Source: Sulfuricurvum kujiense DSM 16994
Lineage (GTDB): Bacteria > Campylobacterota > Campylobacteria > Campylobacterales > Sulfurimonadaceae
DNA: 64,000 nt
NCBI RefSeq assembly: GCF_000183725.1
Contig: NC_014762.1
Coordinates: 1,798,001-1,862,000 of the forward strand
Direction: 5' to 3'
A program made the position numbers and the translations under genes. Shown here in pieces: positions 1 through 7,809 of this stretch; positions within the stretch are counted from its first letter, which is position 1, and every line of letters starts with the position of its first letter. Under the pieces are notes generated by a model. That model was not told the DNA's origin, searched no databases, and saw only the letters and a list, made by a program, of their open reading frames with translations.

Positions 1-1
1 G

Positions 2-1795
2 GCGATTCTCATTCACCATCTGCTGTTCAACTGGATGCAATCTCTCCACGTTATACTCGGCAATGAGCCGGTGATGATATTCAGTTACGGGTGCGGGACA
101 GAATATGTTATTTTACACGGGGTAATGGTCATTGCAGAAACGGTTCTCCTGACCTATATCATCAAAAATTCAGCCCAACAATTTATCGAAGTGATCCGAG
201 CGCAAGAAGCGCTTGATATATCCAATCAACAGCTAAGCCGATTCAATATCACACTCGAAGAGCAAGTACGTTTGCGTACGCAGGAGCTTGAATCTGCCCT
301 TCAAAAGCACATCGGGATGGCCGAAGATTTAAAAATGGCCAAAGAAGAAGCCGTCTCGGCAAACCAGCTTAAATCTGAATTTTTGGCTAATATGAGCCAT
401 GAAATCCGCACGCCCCTTAATTCGGTGATCGGATTTTCGGATTTGCTGGAACAAGAGGTCAAGGAGCCGAAGCAGGTACAGTATCTGCATGCCATCAAAA
501 ACGGGGGAAAAGCCCTCCTTTCGTTGATCAATAATATTTTGGATCTCTCCAAAATCGAATCGGGACATATGAAAGTGGAATTGCATCCGCTCCATTTCAA
601 ACCGTTTCTTCGAGAAATCATGAATATGTTTATCGAGCCCGGAAAGAAAAAAGGGCTTGAAGTCACCTATGAAATAGAAAAGAATCTCCCCGAATGGATT
701 ATTGCCGATGAAATCCGTATTCGACAGATATTATTCAATCTCATCTCCAATGCCATCAAATTCACCGAAAAAGGTTCCGTTCGCCTCAGTGTATTGTCTA
801 CCCCTTCCAAAAACGAAGGCTTTGTTGATCTCATTTTCTCGATCAAAGATACGGGAATCGGTATTTCGCCGAAAAATCAAATAAAAATATTTGATGCTTT
901 CATCCAAAATGACGGACAAGACAGCCGACAATTCGGCGGAACCGGTTTAGGGCTTGCCATCTGCCGCAAACTGGCACAGCTTATGAAAGGGGATATTACC
1001 ATTGAGAGCCAACTGGGCCAAGGGAGCGAATTTACGTTCACAATAGCAAATATCGAAATTTCGGAAGCATTGTTCGCGGAGGCAGAAGAAGCACCGACGA
1101 AAAACACCATCACCTTCTCATCCTCCAAAATCCTGATTGTCGACGATATTGAAGAAAACCGGATATTGCTTCATGAATTTTTGAACGAATTCGGATTCGA
1201 GATCGAAGAAGCGGTAGACGGGCTGGAGGCAACCGAGCTCATCCGTGAACACGCCTATGATCTCGTATTGACCGATATTCGTATGCCGCGTATGGACGGA
1301 TGGGAGGCTATCCGCTTTATTAGAGATGAATTAAGCAATCATACCCTCCCCGTAGTCGCAGTCACCGCATCGGTGATGAAAGAAGATTATGAACACCTGA
1401 TGAAAGTCTTTGACGGAATTATCGAAAAACCGGTCAATAAATCATTACTGATCTCAACACTTCAACGCTTTTTACCTTACACGCAAAATATACCTCTGCC
1501 GGAGGAAGAGAGTTCTTTTGCCATTTCAGGACTTACCCCCGATGAGCAGGAGCGGTTAAAAAACAGCCTTTCCGATTGCGCTAAAGAGGTAGATGCCATT
1601 TTGGAATCCGGGGATATCGAATTAGCCGAAGGATTCGCCGATAAGCTGTTTAATATAGGAAACGAATTCGAAACAAAAGCCATTATAAAGTATGCGTCAT
1701 TACTTAAAGAAAATTGCGAAAGCTTCAACATAGAAAGCGTCGAAAGCTTGCTAAAAGAGTATCAAAAGAACCAAAAACTATGGAGCATTTCATGA
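2..1795 (+). CDS. hybrid sensor histidine kinase, 5' end outside window
   Basis: The reading frame is open from base 2, so the N-terminus lies outside the window; the first ATG at 35 is internal. A His-rich hydrophobic stretch (HHLLFNW at the edge, then roughly bases 95-170) looks like the end of a membrane sensor domain. After it come a coiled coil, a HisKA dimerisation domain (NMSHEIRTPL, His codon 398-400), a HATPase domain (NLISNAIKF, DTGIGI, GGTGLGLA) and a receiver domain (VDD; phospho-acceptor Asp codon 1274-1276 in LTDIRMPRMDG; Lys in EKPV). The last ~90 residues are helical and Hpt-like in length, but I see no phosphotransfer His. The stop overlaps the next gene (ATGA), so the two are probably co-translated and form one signalling route. 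The signal is unknown. Confidence 0.93.
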   Translation, partial: AILIHHLLFNWMQSLHVILGNEPVMIFSYGCGTEYVILHGVMVIAETVLLTYIIKNSAQQFIEVIRAQEALDISNQQLSRFNITLEEQVRLRTQELESALQKHIGMAEDLKMAKEEAVSANQLKSEFLANMSHEIRTPLNSVIGFSDLLEQEVKEPKQVQYLHAIKNGGKALLSLINNILDLSKIESGHMKVELHPLHFKPFLREIMNMFIEPGKKKGLEVTYEIEKNLPEWIIADEIRIRQILFNLISNAIKFTEKGSVRLSVLSTPSKNEGFVDLIFSIKDTGIGISPKNQIKIFDAFIQNDGQDSRQFGGTGLGLAICRKLAQLMKGDITIESQLGQGSEFTFTIANIEISEALFAEAEEAPTKNTITFSSSKILIVDDIEENRILLHEFLNEFGFEIEEAVDGLEATELIREHAYDLVLTDIRMPRMDGWEAIRFIRDELSNHTLPVVAVTASVMKEDYEHLMKVFDGIIEKPVNKSLLISTLQRFLPYTQNIPLPEEESSFAISGLTPDEQERLKNSLSDCAKEVDAILESGDIELAEGFADKLFNIGNEFETKAIIKYASLLKENCESFNIESVESLLKEYQKNQKLWSIS

Positions 1796-3195
1796 TAAGT
1801 TCATCCGTACCGACCATCTTAGTCGTCGATGACGAACCGCGTAATATTCAAGTCGTATCTAACGTCCTAAAAGAGATAAATGAATGCCATATAATCTATG
1901 CAGTCAACGGTGAGCAGGCATTACAGCGGGTCGAAAAAAACGAGATCGATCTTATCTTGCTTGATATGATGATGCCGCTTCTAGACGGGCTTGAAACCTG
2001 TAAACGTCTAAAAGCCGATTCACGCTACAGCTCCATACCTATCGTATTTCTCACTGCAAAAAACGATGAAGAGAGCCTTATAAAAGGATTTGAAGCGGGA
2101 GCGGTAGATTACATTTCAAAACCGTTTTTGCGGCGTGAACTTATTGCCCGTGTCACTACCCATCTCAATCTCCGATCGGCACAAAAAACGCTCTCTTTTG
2201 AACTCTCCGAAAACAAAGAACTGCTCAAACAGTATAAAGAGATCGTCGACATAAGCTCAATCGTCACCAAAAGCGATCCAAGCGGCCGCATTACCTATGC
2301 GAACGATAATTTTTGCACTATCAGCGGCTATTCGCATGGCGAGCTTCTCGGAAAATCCCATAGCATCGTTCGGCATCCCGAAGTTCCATCATCTTTTTAC
2401 AAAGAGATGTGGGATACGATTCGTGAAAAACGCCCATGGCAAGGAATCGTCAAAAATCTTACCAAAGAGGGAAAAGTCTATATTGTCGATGCCGTTGTCA
2501 GCCCTATTCTAAACAGCAAAGACGAAATCGTCGAATATATCAGCCTTCGTAAAGACATCACTCCGCTTGTTGAACTAAAAGAGGAGATCGAAGCAACCCA
2601 AAAAGAGTTGATTTTGATGTTGGGTAATGTAGGAGAAAACCGTTCCAAGGAGACGGCGGCACATGTCCGACGTGTCGCCGAATACGCGAAAATTCTTGCC
2701 GCCGCCTATGGATTAAGCCCCTCCGAATGCGAAACCCTATGGTCTACCGCAACGATGCACGACATCGGCAAAGTAGGAATCCCTGACCATATCTTGAACA
2801 AACCCGGCAAATTGACCGATGAAGAGTTTGAGATTATGAAAACGCATGCCGAAACCGGCTATTCGTTTTTCAAAAACTCTTCCCGTCCTTTGCTTCAGGC
2901 GGCAGCCATCGTTGCCCACGAACATCATGAACGTTGGGACGGTCTGGGATACCCCCGAGGACTCAGCGGAGAAAATATCCATATATTCGGACGAATTACG
3001 GCAATCGCCGACGTATTCGATGCATTGGGAACCAAAAGAGTTTACAAACGGGGATGGGAAATCGATGAAATTTTAGAGTATTTCCGTCAACAAAGCGGAA
3101 AGCAGTTTGAACCGAAGTTAGTAGAATTGCTTTTGGCTAACGTAGATCAGTTTTTACTCATAATCGATACCTATCAGGATCTTCCCGCCTCTTAA
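1792..3195 (+). CDS. response regulator with PAS and HD-GYP domains, putative c-di-GMP phosphodiesterase
   Basis: A 467-residue protein. The start is taken at the ATGA overlap with the upstream kinase; an in-frame ATG at 1780 is possible. Domain order is receiver (VDDEPRN; Asp in LLDMMMPLLDG; Lys in SKPF), PAS (ITYANDNFCTISGY, with HPEVPSSFYKEMW typical of Aer-like PAS folds), then HD-GYP (HDIGKVGIPD, HEHHERWDGLGYP). The HD and GYP signatures are intact. The family hydrolyses cyclic-di-GMP, so this is probably the output of the hybrid kinase just upstream. That link is inferred from overlap; the enzymatic class rests on motifs. Soluble, cytoplasmic. Confidence 0.92.
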   Translation: MISSSVPTILVVDDEPRNIQVVSNVLKEINECHIIYAVNGEQALQRVEKNEIDLILLDMMMPLLDGLETCKRLKADSRYSSIPIVFLTAKNDEESLIKGFEAGAVDYISKPFLRRELIARVTTHLNLRSAQKTLSFELSENKELLKQYKEIVDISSIVTKSDPSGRITYANDNFCTISGYSHGELLGKSHSIVRHPEVPSSFYKEMWDTIREKRPWQGIVKNLTKEGKVYIVDAVVSPILNSKDEIVEYISLRKDITPLVELKEEIEATQKELILMLGNVGENRSKETAAHVRRVAEYAKILAAAYGLSPSECETLWSTATMHDIGKVGIPDHILNKPGKLTDEEFEIMKTHAETGYSFFKNSSRPLLQAAAIVAHEHHERWDGLGYPRGLSGENIHIFGRITAIADVFDALGTKRVYKRGWEIDEILEYFRQQSGKQFEPKLVELLLANVDQFLLIIDTYQDLPAS

Positions 3196-3254
3196 AACAA
3201 CGATGTCACATTTTGAATGCGATCTTCATTGCCTGTTTACGGGCAAAAGCGGCT

Positions 3255-3608
3255 TTAGCCTTTTTGCTGTGTACAGGCGATGAGTATATTTTTATCCCGC
3301 GCATACTCTACGCCCCAATCGATCATCATCTCCAAAATAGGACGAATCGCCTCTCCGTGCGGGGTCAGAGAGTATTCCACTTTCGGCGGAACCTGCTCGT
3401 AGACGACACGTCGGATCAGACCGTTTTCCTCCATCTCGCGCAGCTGCTGTGTCAGCATCTTTTGAGTGATGCGGGGCATGAGACGAAGCATCTCTCCGTT
3501 TCGCAACACTTTTTTATCGTGCAGATGCCATAATATAAGCCCTTTCCATTTTCCGCCGATCAGTTCGAGGGTAAGTTCAAAGTGGCAATTAAAAGGGGAG
3601 TTGATCAT
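3255..3608 (-). CDS. HxlR-family transcriptional regulator
   Basis: A 117-residue winged-helix protein matching the HxlR family along its length (LIGGKWKGLILWHL, the RITQKMLTQQLREMEENGLI recognition region, KVEYSLTPHG). Members such as YodB and HypR sense quinones, aldehydes or disulfide stress. There is one Cys near the N-terminus (FNCHFEL), where the redox-active Cys of YodB-type members sits, and one near the C-terminus. It diverges from the mdaB / nitroreductase / alcohol dehydrogenase operon, whose products consume quinones and carbonyls, so local repression of that operon is the likely role. An AAGG-type ribosome site precedes the ATG. About 60 bases between the upstream HD-GYP gene and this stop hold nothing recognisable. 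Confidence 0.92.
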   Translation of the reverse strand: MINSPFNCHFELTLELIGGKWKGLILWHLHDKKVLRNGEMLRLMPRITQKMLTQQLREMEENGLIRRVVYEQVPPKVEYSLTPHGEAIRPILEMMIDWGVEYARDKNILIACTQQKG

Positions 3609-3628
3609 CTATAGTTACCTTTTAGTAT

Positions 3629-3637
3629 GTACAGTAC
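3629..3637. promoter_or_regulatory. candidate HxlR operator, proximal copy
   Basis: GTACAGTAC is a 9-bp palindrome around a central A. It also sits inside AGTA-N7-TACT (3624-3638). It lies 21 bp upstream of the HxlR start codon in the divergent intergenic region and resembles the second palindrome centred 33 bp away. Operator function is inferred from symmetry, position and repetition. Confidence 0.5.
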
Positions 3638-3661
3638 TTTTTAGTGCGTTCTTGACTAAAT

Positions 3662-3670
3662 ATACTGTAT
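3662..3670. promoter_or_regulatory. candidate HxlR operator, distal copy
   Basis: ATACTGTAT is a 9-bp palindrome of the same NTAC-W-GTAN form as the one at 3629-3637. The centres are 33 bp apart, about three helical turns, so two dimers would sit on the same DNA face. It lies about 40 bp before the mdaB start, where a repressor could block the promoter. Confidence 0.5.
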
Positions 3671-3710
3671 TCTATAAAATCTCACCTGATACAACCTTGA
3701 AGGAACTGTT

Positions 3711-4298
3711 TTGAAACATGTATTACTATTGAACCTGCACCAAAAATACGAAGGATTCGCCAATGGGAATTTGACGAGAGATCTTCTCAAAGAGGCGAAA
3801 ACATTTTTTCTCAATCACGGATATGAAGTCCGGGAGACAACTATCGAAGAGGGATACGATGTCGCCGAAGAGTTGGAAAAATTCCAATGGGCCGATCTCT
3901 TTTTCGTCCAATCTCCGGTCTATTGGATGGGATTGCCGTGGCTGGGCAAAAAATACATCGACGATATTTTCTCCGGCGGAGCCAATACGGTTACCTACAC
4001 CAGCGACGGACGGAGCCGAAACGATCCGTCAAAAACTTACGGAAGCGGCGGGCTGATGGGAGGAAAGCACTATATGCTGAGCTTCACCTACAACTGTCCC
4101 GAGAGCGAGTTTAACAATCCCCAAGGATTTTTCGAGGGAATGAGTGTCGATGAAGCCAATATCGCCCTCCATAAAACCTTCCAGTTCTGCGGCGTAACAC
4201 CGTACCCGAGCTATGCGGTACACGATATCTATAAATCCGATTTTGACATCAACGGTGCCCTAAACGGATTGCAAGACCATTTAAAAAACACCCTCTAA
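3711..4298 (+). CDS. mdaB: NAD(P)H quinone reductase, MdaB type
   Basis: A 195-residue flavodoxin-fold protein resembling MdaB throughout (WADLFFVQSPVYWMG, KKYIDDIF, YTSDGRSRNDPSKTYGSGGL). MdaB reduces quinones by two electrons and protects against oxidative and quinone stress. The start is TTG, chosen because AAGGA lies 6 nt upstream and the family begins MKxVLLLN there. It is first of a three-gene operon with a nitroreductase (10-nt gap) and an iron alcohol dehydrogenase (12-nt gap), divergent from an HxlR regulator. The context indicates electrophile detoxification in the cytoplasm. Confidence 0.93.
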   Translation: MKHVLLLNLHQKYEGFANGNLTRDLLKEAKTFFLNHGYEVRETTIEEGYDVAEELEKFQWADLFFVQSPVYWMGLPWLGKKYIDDIFSGGANTVTYTSDGRSRNDPSKTYGSGGLMGGKHYMLSFTYNCPESEFNNPQGFFEGMSVDEANIALHKTFQFCGVTPYPSYAVHDIYKSDFDINGALNGLQDHLKNTL

Positions 4299-4308
4299 GG
4301 AGAACCCT

Positions 4309-4914
4309 ATGCGAAACGATTTTGAAAAAGCGATGCACTTCCGCCACGCGTGCAAACTGTTCGATGCAACCAAACCGATGAGTAACGAAGATTTAACATT
4401 TATCCTCGAAGCGGGACGCCTCAGCCCCAGTTCGTTCGGAATGGAGCAATGGCAATTTTTCGTAATCCGCGATACCGAAATGAAAGAAGAAATCCGAACC
4501 GTCGCATGGAATCAGCCTCAGATTACGACCGCGTCCGAACTGATCGCGATCGGATACAAAAAAAAGGTCCGAAGCACTGATGGCTATATCCAAAGCCAAT
4601 TCAACCAATTTCACTTTCCCGAACCTCTCCGTCAGCTTTACGCCAGCTTTATGGACCCGCGAAGTGATGAAGCGCTTGAGTGCTGGTCATCCAGACAGGT
4701 CTACATCGCGGCTGCCAACATGATGAGCGCCGCCGCATCCATCGGTATCGATTCGTGTCCGATCGAAGGATTTGACCGGGACGCGGTGGAAAAAATCATG
4801 GGGATAGATACCGATACCTACGGTATCCCTTTGCTGATCCCGTTCGGATACCGCGTCAAAGAGCAGCAAAGCCGCCATCGCAGTGAACTTTCCGAGCTTA
4901 TTACCTATCTATAA
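4309..4914 (+). CDS. nitroreductase family NAD(P)H flavin oxidoreductase
   Basis: A 201-residue FMN-dependent nitroreductase-family protein (FRHACKLFD near the N-terminus, the FMN-contacting LSPSSFGMEQWQF segment, and a C-terminal PIEGFDRDAVEKIMG region as in NfsB/RdxA-like enzymes). Family members reduce nitroaromatics, quinones or flavins. Length is normal. AAGGAG precedes the ATG. It is second in the mdaB operon, which fits a role in reducing toxic quinone or nitro compounds. The natural substrate cannot be told from sequence. Confidence 0.92.
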   Translation: MRNDFEKAMHFRHACKLFDATKPMSNEDLTFILEAGRLSPSSFGMEQWQFFVIRDTEMKEEIRTVAWNQPQITTASELIAIGYKKKVRSTDGYIQSQFNQFHFPEPLRQLYASFMDPRSDEALECWSSRQVYIAAANMMSAAASIGIDSCPIEGFDRDAVEKIMGIDTDTYGIPLLIPFGYRVKEQQSRHRSELSELITYL

Positions 4915-4926
4915 ACAAGGAATATT

Positions 4927-6072
4927 ATGAATACATTTACCTACTATAATCCGACCCGTATCGAATTTGGACGCGGCAAAGAAAACAATATCGGAGAAAT
5001 GATCGCCGAACTGGGAATAAAACGTCTTCTTCTCGTTTACGGAACCGGTTCGATCAAAAAAAACGGCTTGTACGACAGAGTCATTCAAAGTCTCACAACA
5101 GCGGGAATCGCTTTTGAAGAGCTGGGCGGCGTCGTAAGCAATCCCCTCCTCTCCCGTGTCCATGACGGCATCAAAATGGTAAAATCGCATGATCTCCAGG
5201 CCGTTCTCGGAGTCGGCGGAGGCTCAGTCGTCGATTCGGCAAAAGCGATCGCGGCAGGAGCTCTGTACGAAGGAGACGTATGGGATTTTTTCATCCAAAA
5301 AGCCTCTATTACAGCTGCTCTTCCCGTCTATGCCGTTATGACGCTCGCGGCAACCGCCAGCGAGATGAACGGAAACTCCGTGGTCATGAACGACGCCACT
5401 AAGCAAAAATACTCTATCAGTTCCGTACTGGTCAATCCGAAAATATCCATCATCAATCCCGAACTGATGATGAGCGTAACCCCCGAATACCTCGCCTATT
5501 CGGCAACCGATATCATCGCCCATACGATCGAAGTCTATTTTACCGCCACCGAGCATCCCCGTTTTCAATCCCGTCTCGTCGAATCTATCATCAAAACTGT
5601 TATCGAAACGACCGAAATTCTCCTGAAAGATCCGCTCAATTACGACGCACGCGCCGAGTTTGCATGGGCATCCACCCAAGCGCTCAACGGGTTGACGAAC
5701 TCCGGAACGGGCGGCGGAAGTTTTCCTAACCACATGATCGAGCACGCCCTCTCCGCACTCTTTAATATTGCCCACGGCGCAGGTTTGGCTATCGTCATTC
5801 CGGCATGGATGAAATGGTATAAAGGGCAAAATCCGGCTCAGTTTGAACGCTTTGCCCAAGAGGTTTTCGGCCTGAAGACCGCAGATGAGGGAATCGCTGC
5901 ATTGGAACACTGGTTTGACTCTATCGGCGCACCGGTGACCCTCTCAGCGGCAAATATTTCTCGTGAGCGTATCGGCGACATTGCCGAGAATGCGCATGGA
6001 TTAGCACTATTGTGGGGAATGGGCGAAGACTACTCCGCTGCAACCATCGCAGAGATACTCCAAAATGCTTAA
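4927..6072 (+). CDS. iron-containing alcohol dehydrogenase, YqhD/butanol dehydrogenase type
   Basis: A 381-residue group III alcohol dehydrogenase (N-terminal YYNPTRIEFGRG; NAD(P)-binding GVGGGSVVDSAKAIA; metal-site segments TDIIAHTIE, NHMIEHALSA and NIAHGAGLAI supplying Asp and His ligands). YqhD-like enzymes reduce toxic aldehydes with NADPH. AAGGAATATT leads to the ATG. It is last in the mdaB / nitroreductase operon beside an HxlR regulator, which supports aldehyde detoxification over fermentation. The exact aldehyde is unknown. Confidence 0.93.
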   Translation: MNTFTYYNPTRIEFGRGKENNIGEMIAELGIKRLLLVYGTGSIKKNGLYDRVIQSLTTAGIAFEELGGVVSNPLLSRVHDGIKMVKSHDLQAVLGVGGGSVVDSAKAIAAGALYEGDVWDFFIQKASITAALPVYAVMTLAATASEMNGNSVVMNDATKQKYSISSVLVNPKISIINPELMMSVTPEYLAYSATDIIAHTIEVYFTATEHPRFQSRLVESIIKTVIETTEILLKDPLNYDARAEFAWASTQALNGLTNSGTGGGSFPNHMIEHALSALFNIAHGAGLAIVIPAWMKWYKGQNPAQFERFAQEVFGLKTADEGIAALEHWFDSIGAPVTLSAANISRERIGDIAENAHGLALLWGMGEDYSAATIAEILQNA

Positions 6073-6131
6073 TTAAATTTTTATCTTCTCTCCGAACCCT
6101 TTACAAAACGTACCTCTAAATCTCTCCGTCT

Positions 6132-6176
6132 CTGTGACTTTCGTCACAGAATTTGCTTGCCCCTCTACTCTACAAT
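6132..6176 (+). promoter_or_regulatory. Crp/Fnr-type box plus -10 upstream of the dsrE-like gene
   Basis: CTGTGAC-TTTC-GTCACAG (6132-6149) is a perfect inverted repeat that contains TGTGA-N6-TCACA. Its centre (6140.5) lies 30.5 bp before TACAAT (6171-6176). Transcription would start about 6183, placing the box near -42, the class II activator position. The same arrangement recurs before the DoxX gene. A Crp/Fnr regulator is encoded between the two. Confidence 0.75.
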
Positions 6177-6218
6177 TCAACTGCATTAAAAATGCTAATT
6201 TAAATCAGGAGGGGTATT

Positions 6219-6656
6219 ATGAACCTCAAAACGTTAGTGGCGGGAATGTTGGGAATGATGTTGGCGATTTCAAGCGCCGAAGCAGGCGAGTGCAATACCG
6301 AAGCATCCAAAAGCATCGTAATCACGATTACGGAAGGTTCCATCGTCAAAGCCGGATTCGCTCTTGCAGTGGCCAATGCAATGCAAGATGCGGGAGTGCA
6401 AAGCACCGTTTTCATCGCAGCCGACGCTGTTAATTTCGCACTCAATAAAGGAGATCAGCCGAAATTTGCCGGATCAACCCCCAAAGAGTTGATGGGCGGA
6501 CTGATCCGTAAAGGGGGACACGTCAAAATCTGCGAAGGATTCGTCAAACTAGGCAACATCAAACAATCCGACATCATTGAGGGGATCGAGATCGCGGCTC
6601 CGGCCGATCTTGCAGGTGCTTTATACGCACCGAATGCGCAATCAATGACATTTTAA
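6219..6656 (+). CDS. exported DsrE-family protein
   Basis: A 145-residue protein with a cleavable signal peptide (about residues 1-22, ending SSAEA) followed by a DsrE/DsrF-like fold. A conserved Cys lies in KICEGFVKL near the C-terminus, where DsrE-family sulfur carriers hold their persulfide Cys; another Cys sits just after the signal peptide. A strong AGGAGGGG ribosome site precedes the ATG. The gene has its own Crp-type promoter and lies just before the Crp/Fnr regulator. A periplasmic sulfur-handling or redox role is inferred from family and location; no substrate can be named. Confidence 0.85.
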   Translation: MNLKTLVAGMLGMMLAISSAEAGECNTEASKSIVITITEGSIVKAGFALAVANAMQDAGVQSTVFIAADAVNFALNKGDQPKFAGSTPKELMGGLIRKGGHVKICEGFVKLGNIKQSDIIEGIEIAAPADLAGALYAPNAQSMTF

Positions 6657-6697
6657 TCGCACTCAGCTATACTTTTTCAAAAGAAAAGGGAGTTTTC

Positions 6698-7324
6698 ATG
6701 GAATTGGATCACTACCGGTTTTTTCAATCATTGGAACCTGAATCGCTTGAGAAAGTACGTTCAGAAGCCAAAAAAGTCTCTCTTGGCGTCGGAACCTTTC
6801 TATATTATCAAGGGGACGTCAATCAAGGCATTCTTTTTCTGACCAAAGGGTGTGTGAAAGTCTTCCTACATGCCGAAGATATCGGCAAAGGGGAGATCAC
6901 CCTTTACTATATCACTCCGGGCGAGCAGTGTCTTGTCAACACCCTCAGTACCGTTTCCCAAACTCCGGCTACCGCTACCGCTATCGTCGATGAAAGTATC
7001 GAAGGATGGCTTGTTCCCGCCGAAACGATCCGTTGGCTCATCGACAACTCTCCCGCATACCGCAATTTCAAAATTTCATTTTGTGCGGAAAGATTATCGC
7101 AAATCATGCATCTCGTCGAAGAGCTTCGTTTCAAACGGATGGATCAGCGCCTCCTAAACTGGCTTTTTGTCCAAGGACGCGATACCATTCTCACCACCCA
7201 TGAACAAATCGCCCAAATCCTCGGCACTTCCCGCGAAGTGATCAGCCGTATCCTTAAAAATCTCGAAAAAGAGGGAATTATTTCCCTCGGACGCGGTTCG
7301 ATCAAAATTATCGAACCGATCTAG
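6698..7324 (+). CDS. Crp/Fnr-family transcriptional regulator
   Basis: A 208-residue protein with an N-terminal cyclic-nucleotide-binding-like barrel and a C-terminal winged helix (THEQIAQILGTSREVISRILKNLEKEGI). It lacks the N-terminal Cys cluster of FNR, so an Fe-S sensor of that kind is unlikely. A Cys in ITPGEQCLVNTL occupies the effector-pocket strand where several Crp/Fnr subfamilies keep a conserved Cys. AAGGGAG precedes the ATG. It is flanked by two promoters carrying identical TGTGAC-N4-GTCACA boxes, so it is the likely binder. I see no box before its own start, so it may rely on read-through from dsrE. Confidence 0.92.
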   Translation: MELDHYRFFQSLEPESLEKVRSEAKKVSLGVGTFLYYQGDVNQGILFLTKGCVKVFLHAEDIGKGEITLYYITPGEQCLVNTLSTVSQTPATATAIVDESIEGWLVPAETIRWLIDNSPAYRNFKISFCAERLSQIMHLVEELRFKRMDQRLLNWLFVQGRDTILTTHEQIAQILGTSREVISRILKNLEKEGIISLGRGSIKIIEPI

Positions 7325-7329
7325 CTTTT

Positions 7330-7374
7330 ATGTGACTTTGGTCACATACCCCGATCATCCTGTTTTTCTACAAT
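7330..7374 (+). promoter_or_regulatory. Crp/Fnr-type box plus -10 upstream of the DoxX-peroxidase operon
   Basis: ATGTGAC-TTTG-GTCACAT (7330-7347) is a perfect inverted repeat containing TGTGA-N6-TCACA. TACAAT lies at 7369-7374, 30.5 bp from the box centre (7338.5), exactly as at 6132-6176. This is a class II activator geometry starting 9 bp after the regulator's final codon. Confidence 0.75.
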
Positions 7375-7395
7375 AGTCTCTAAAAAGGAGACAAC

Positions 7396-7809
7396 ATGAA
7401 AATAGAAAAATCCGTGAATTTGATCCGTATTTTTTTAGGGGTCAATTTCTTTTGGTTCGGGATGTTGAAATTTTTCCCAGGGGTCAGTCCCGCTGAAACT
7501 TTGGCGGCATTGACCATACAAAAATTGACTCTGGGACTTATTCTTCCGCCATTATCCGTCAAACTGCTTGCGATATGGGAAGTACTGATCGGAATCGGTT
7601 TTTTAAGCGGCCGTTTTATCCCGTTTTTCGTGCGGATATTTATGCTGCACATGGTACTGACCTTTACCCCTTTGTTTTTATTTCCCGACATCTGTTTTAC
7701 CGAACCGCCGTTTACACTTACGATTGTCGGACAATACATCATCAAAAACATCGTCTTTATCGCATCGGGAATTGCCGTATGCATCGTTCATAAGGAGAAA
7801 CAATTATGA
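7396..7809 (+). CDS. DoxX-like integral membrane protein
   Basis: A 137-residue protein with about four transmembrane helices and a DoxX-like layout (N-terminal IRIFLGVNFFWFGMLKFFPG; mid-helix AIWEVLIGIGFLSGRF). DoxX-family proteins are associated with thiosulfate:quinone oxidoreductase or with membrane redox partners of peroxidases. AAGGAG precedes the ATG. It overlaps the cytochrome c peroxidase gene by 4 nt (ATGA), so the pair is translationally coupled and probably works together in the envelope. Whether it binds quinone cannot be seen here. Confidence 0.8.
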   Translation: MKIEKSVNLIRIFLGVNFFWFGMLKFFPGVSPAETLAALTIQKLTLGLILPPLSVKLLAIWEVLIGIGFLSGRFIPFFVRIFMLHMVLTFTPLFLFPDICFTEPPFTLTIVGQYIIKNIVFIASGIAVCIVHKEKQL

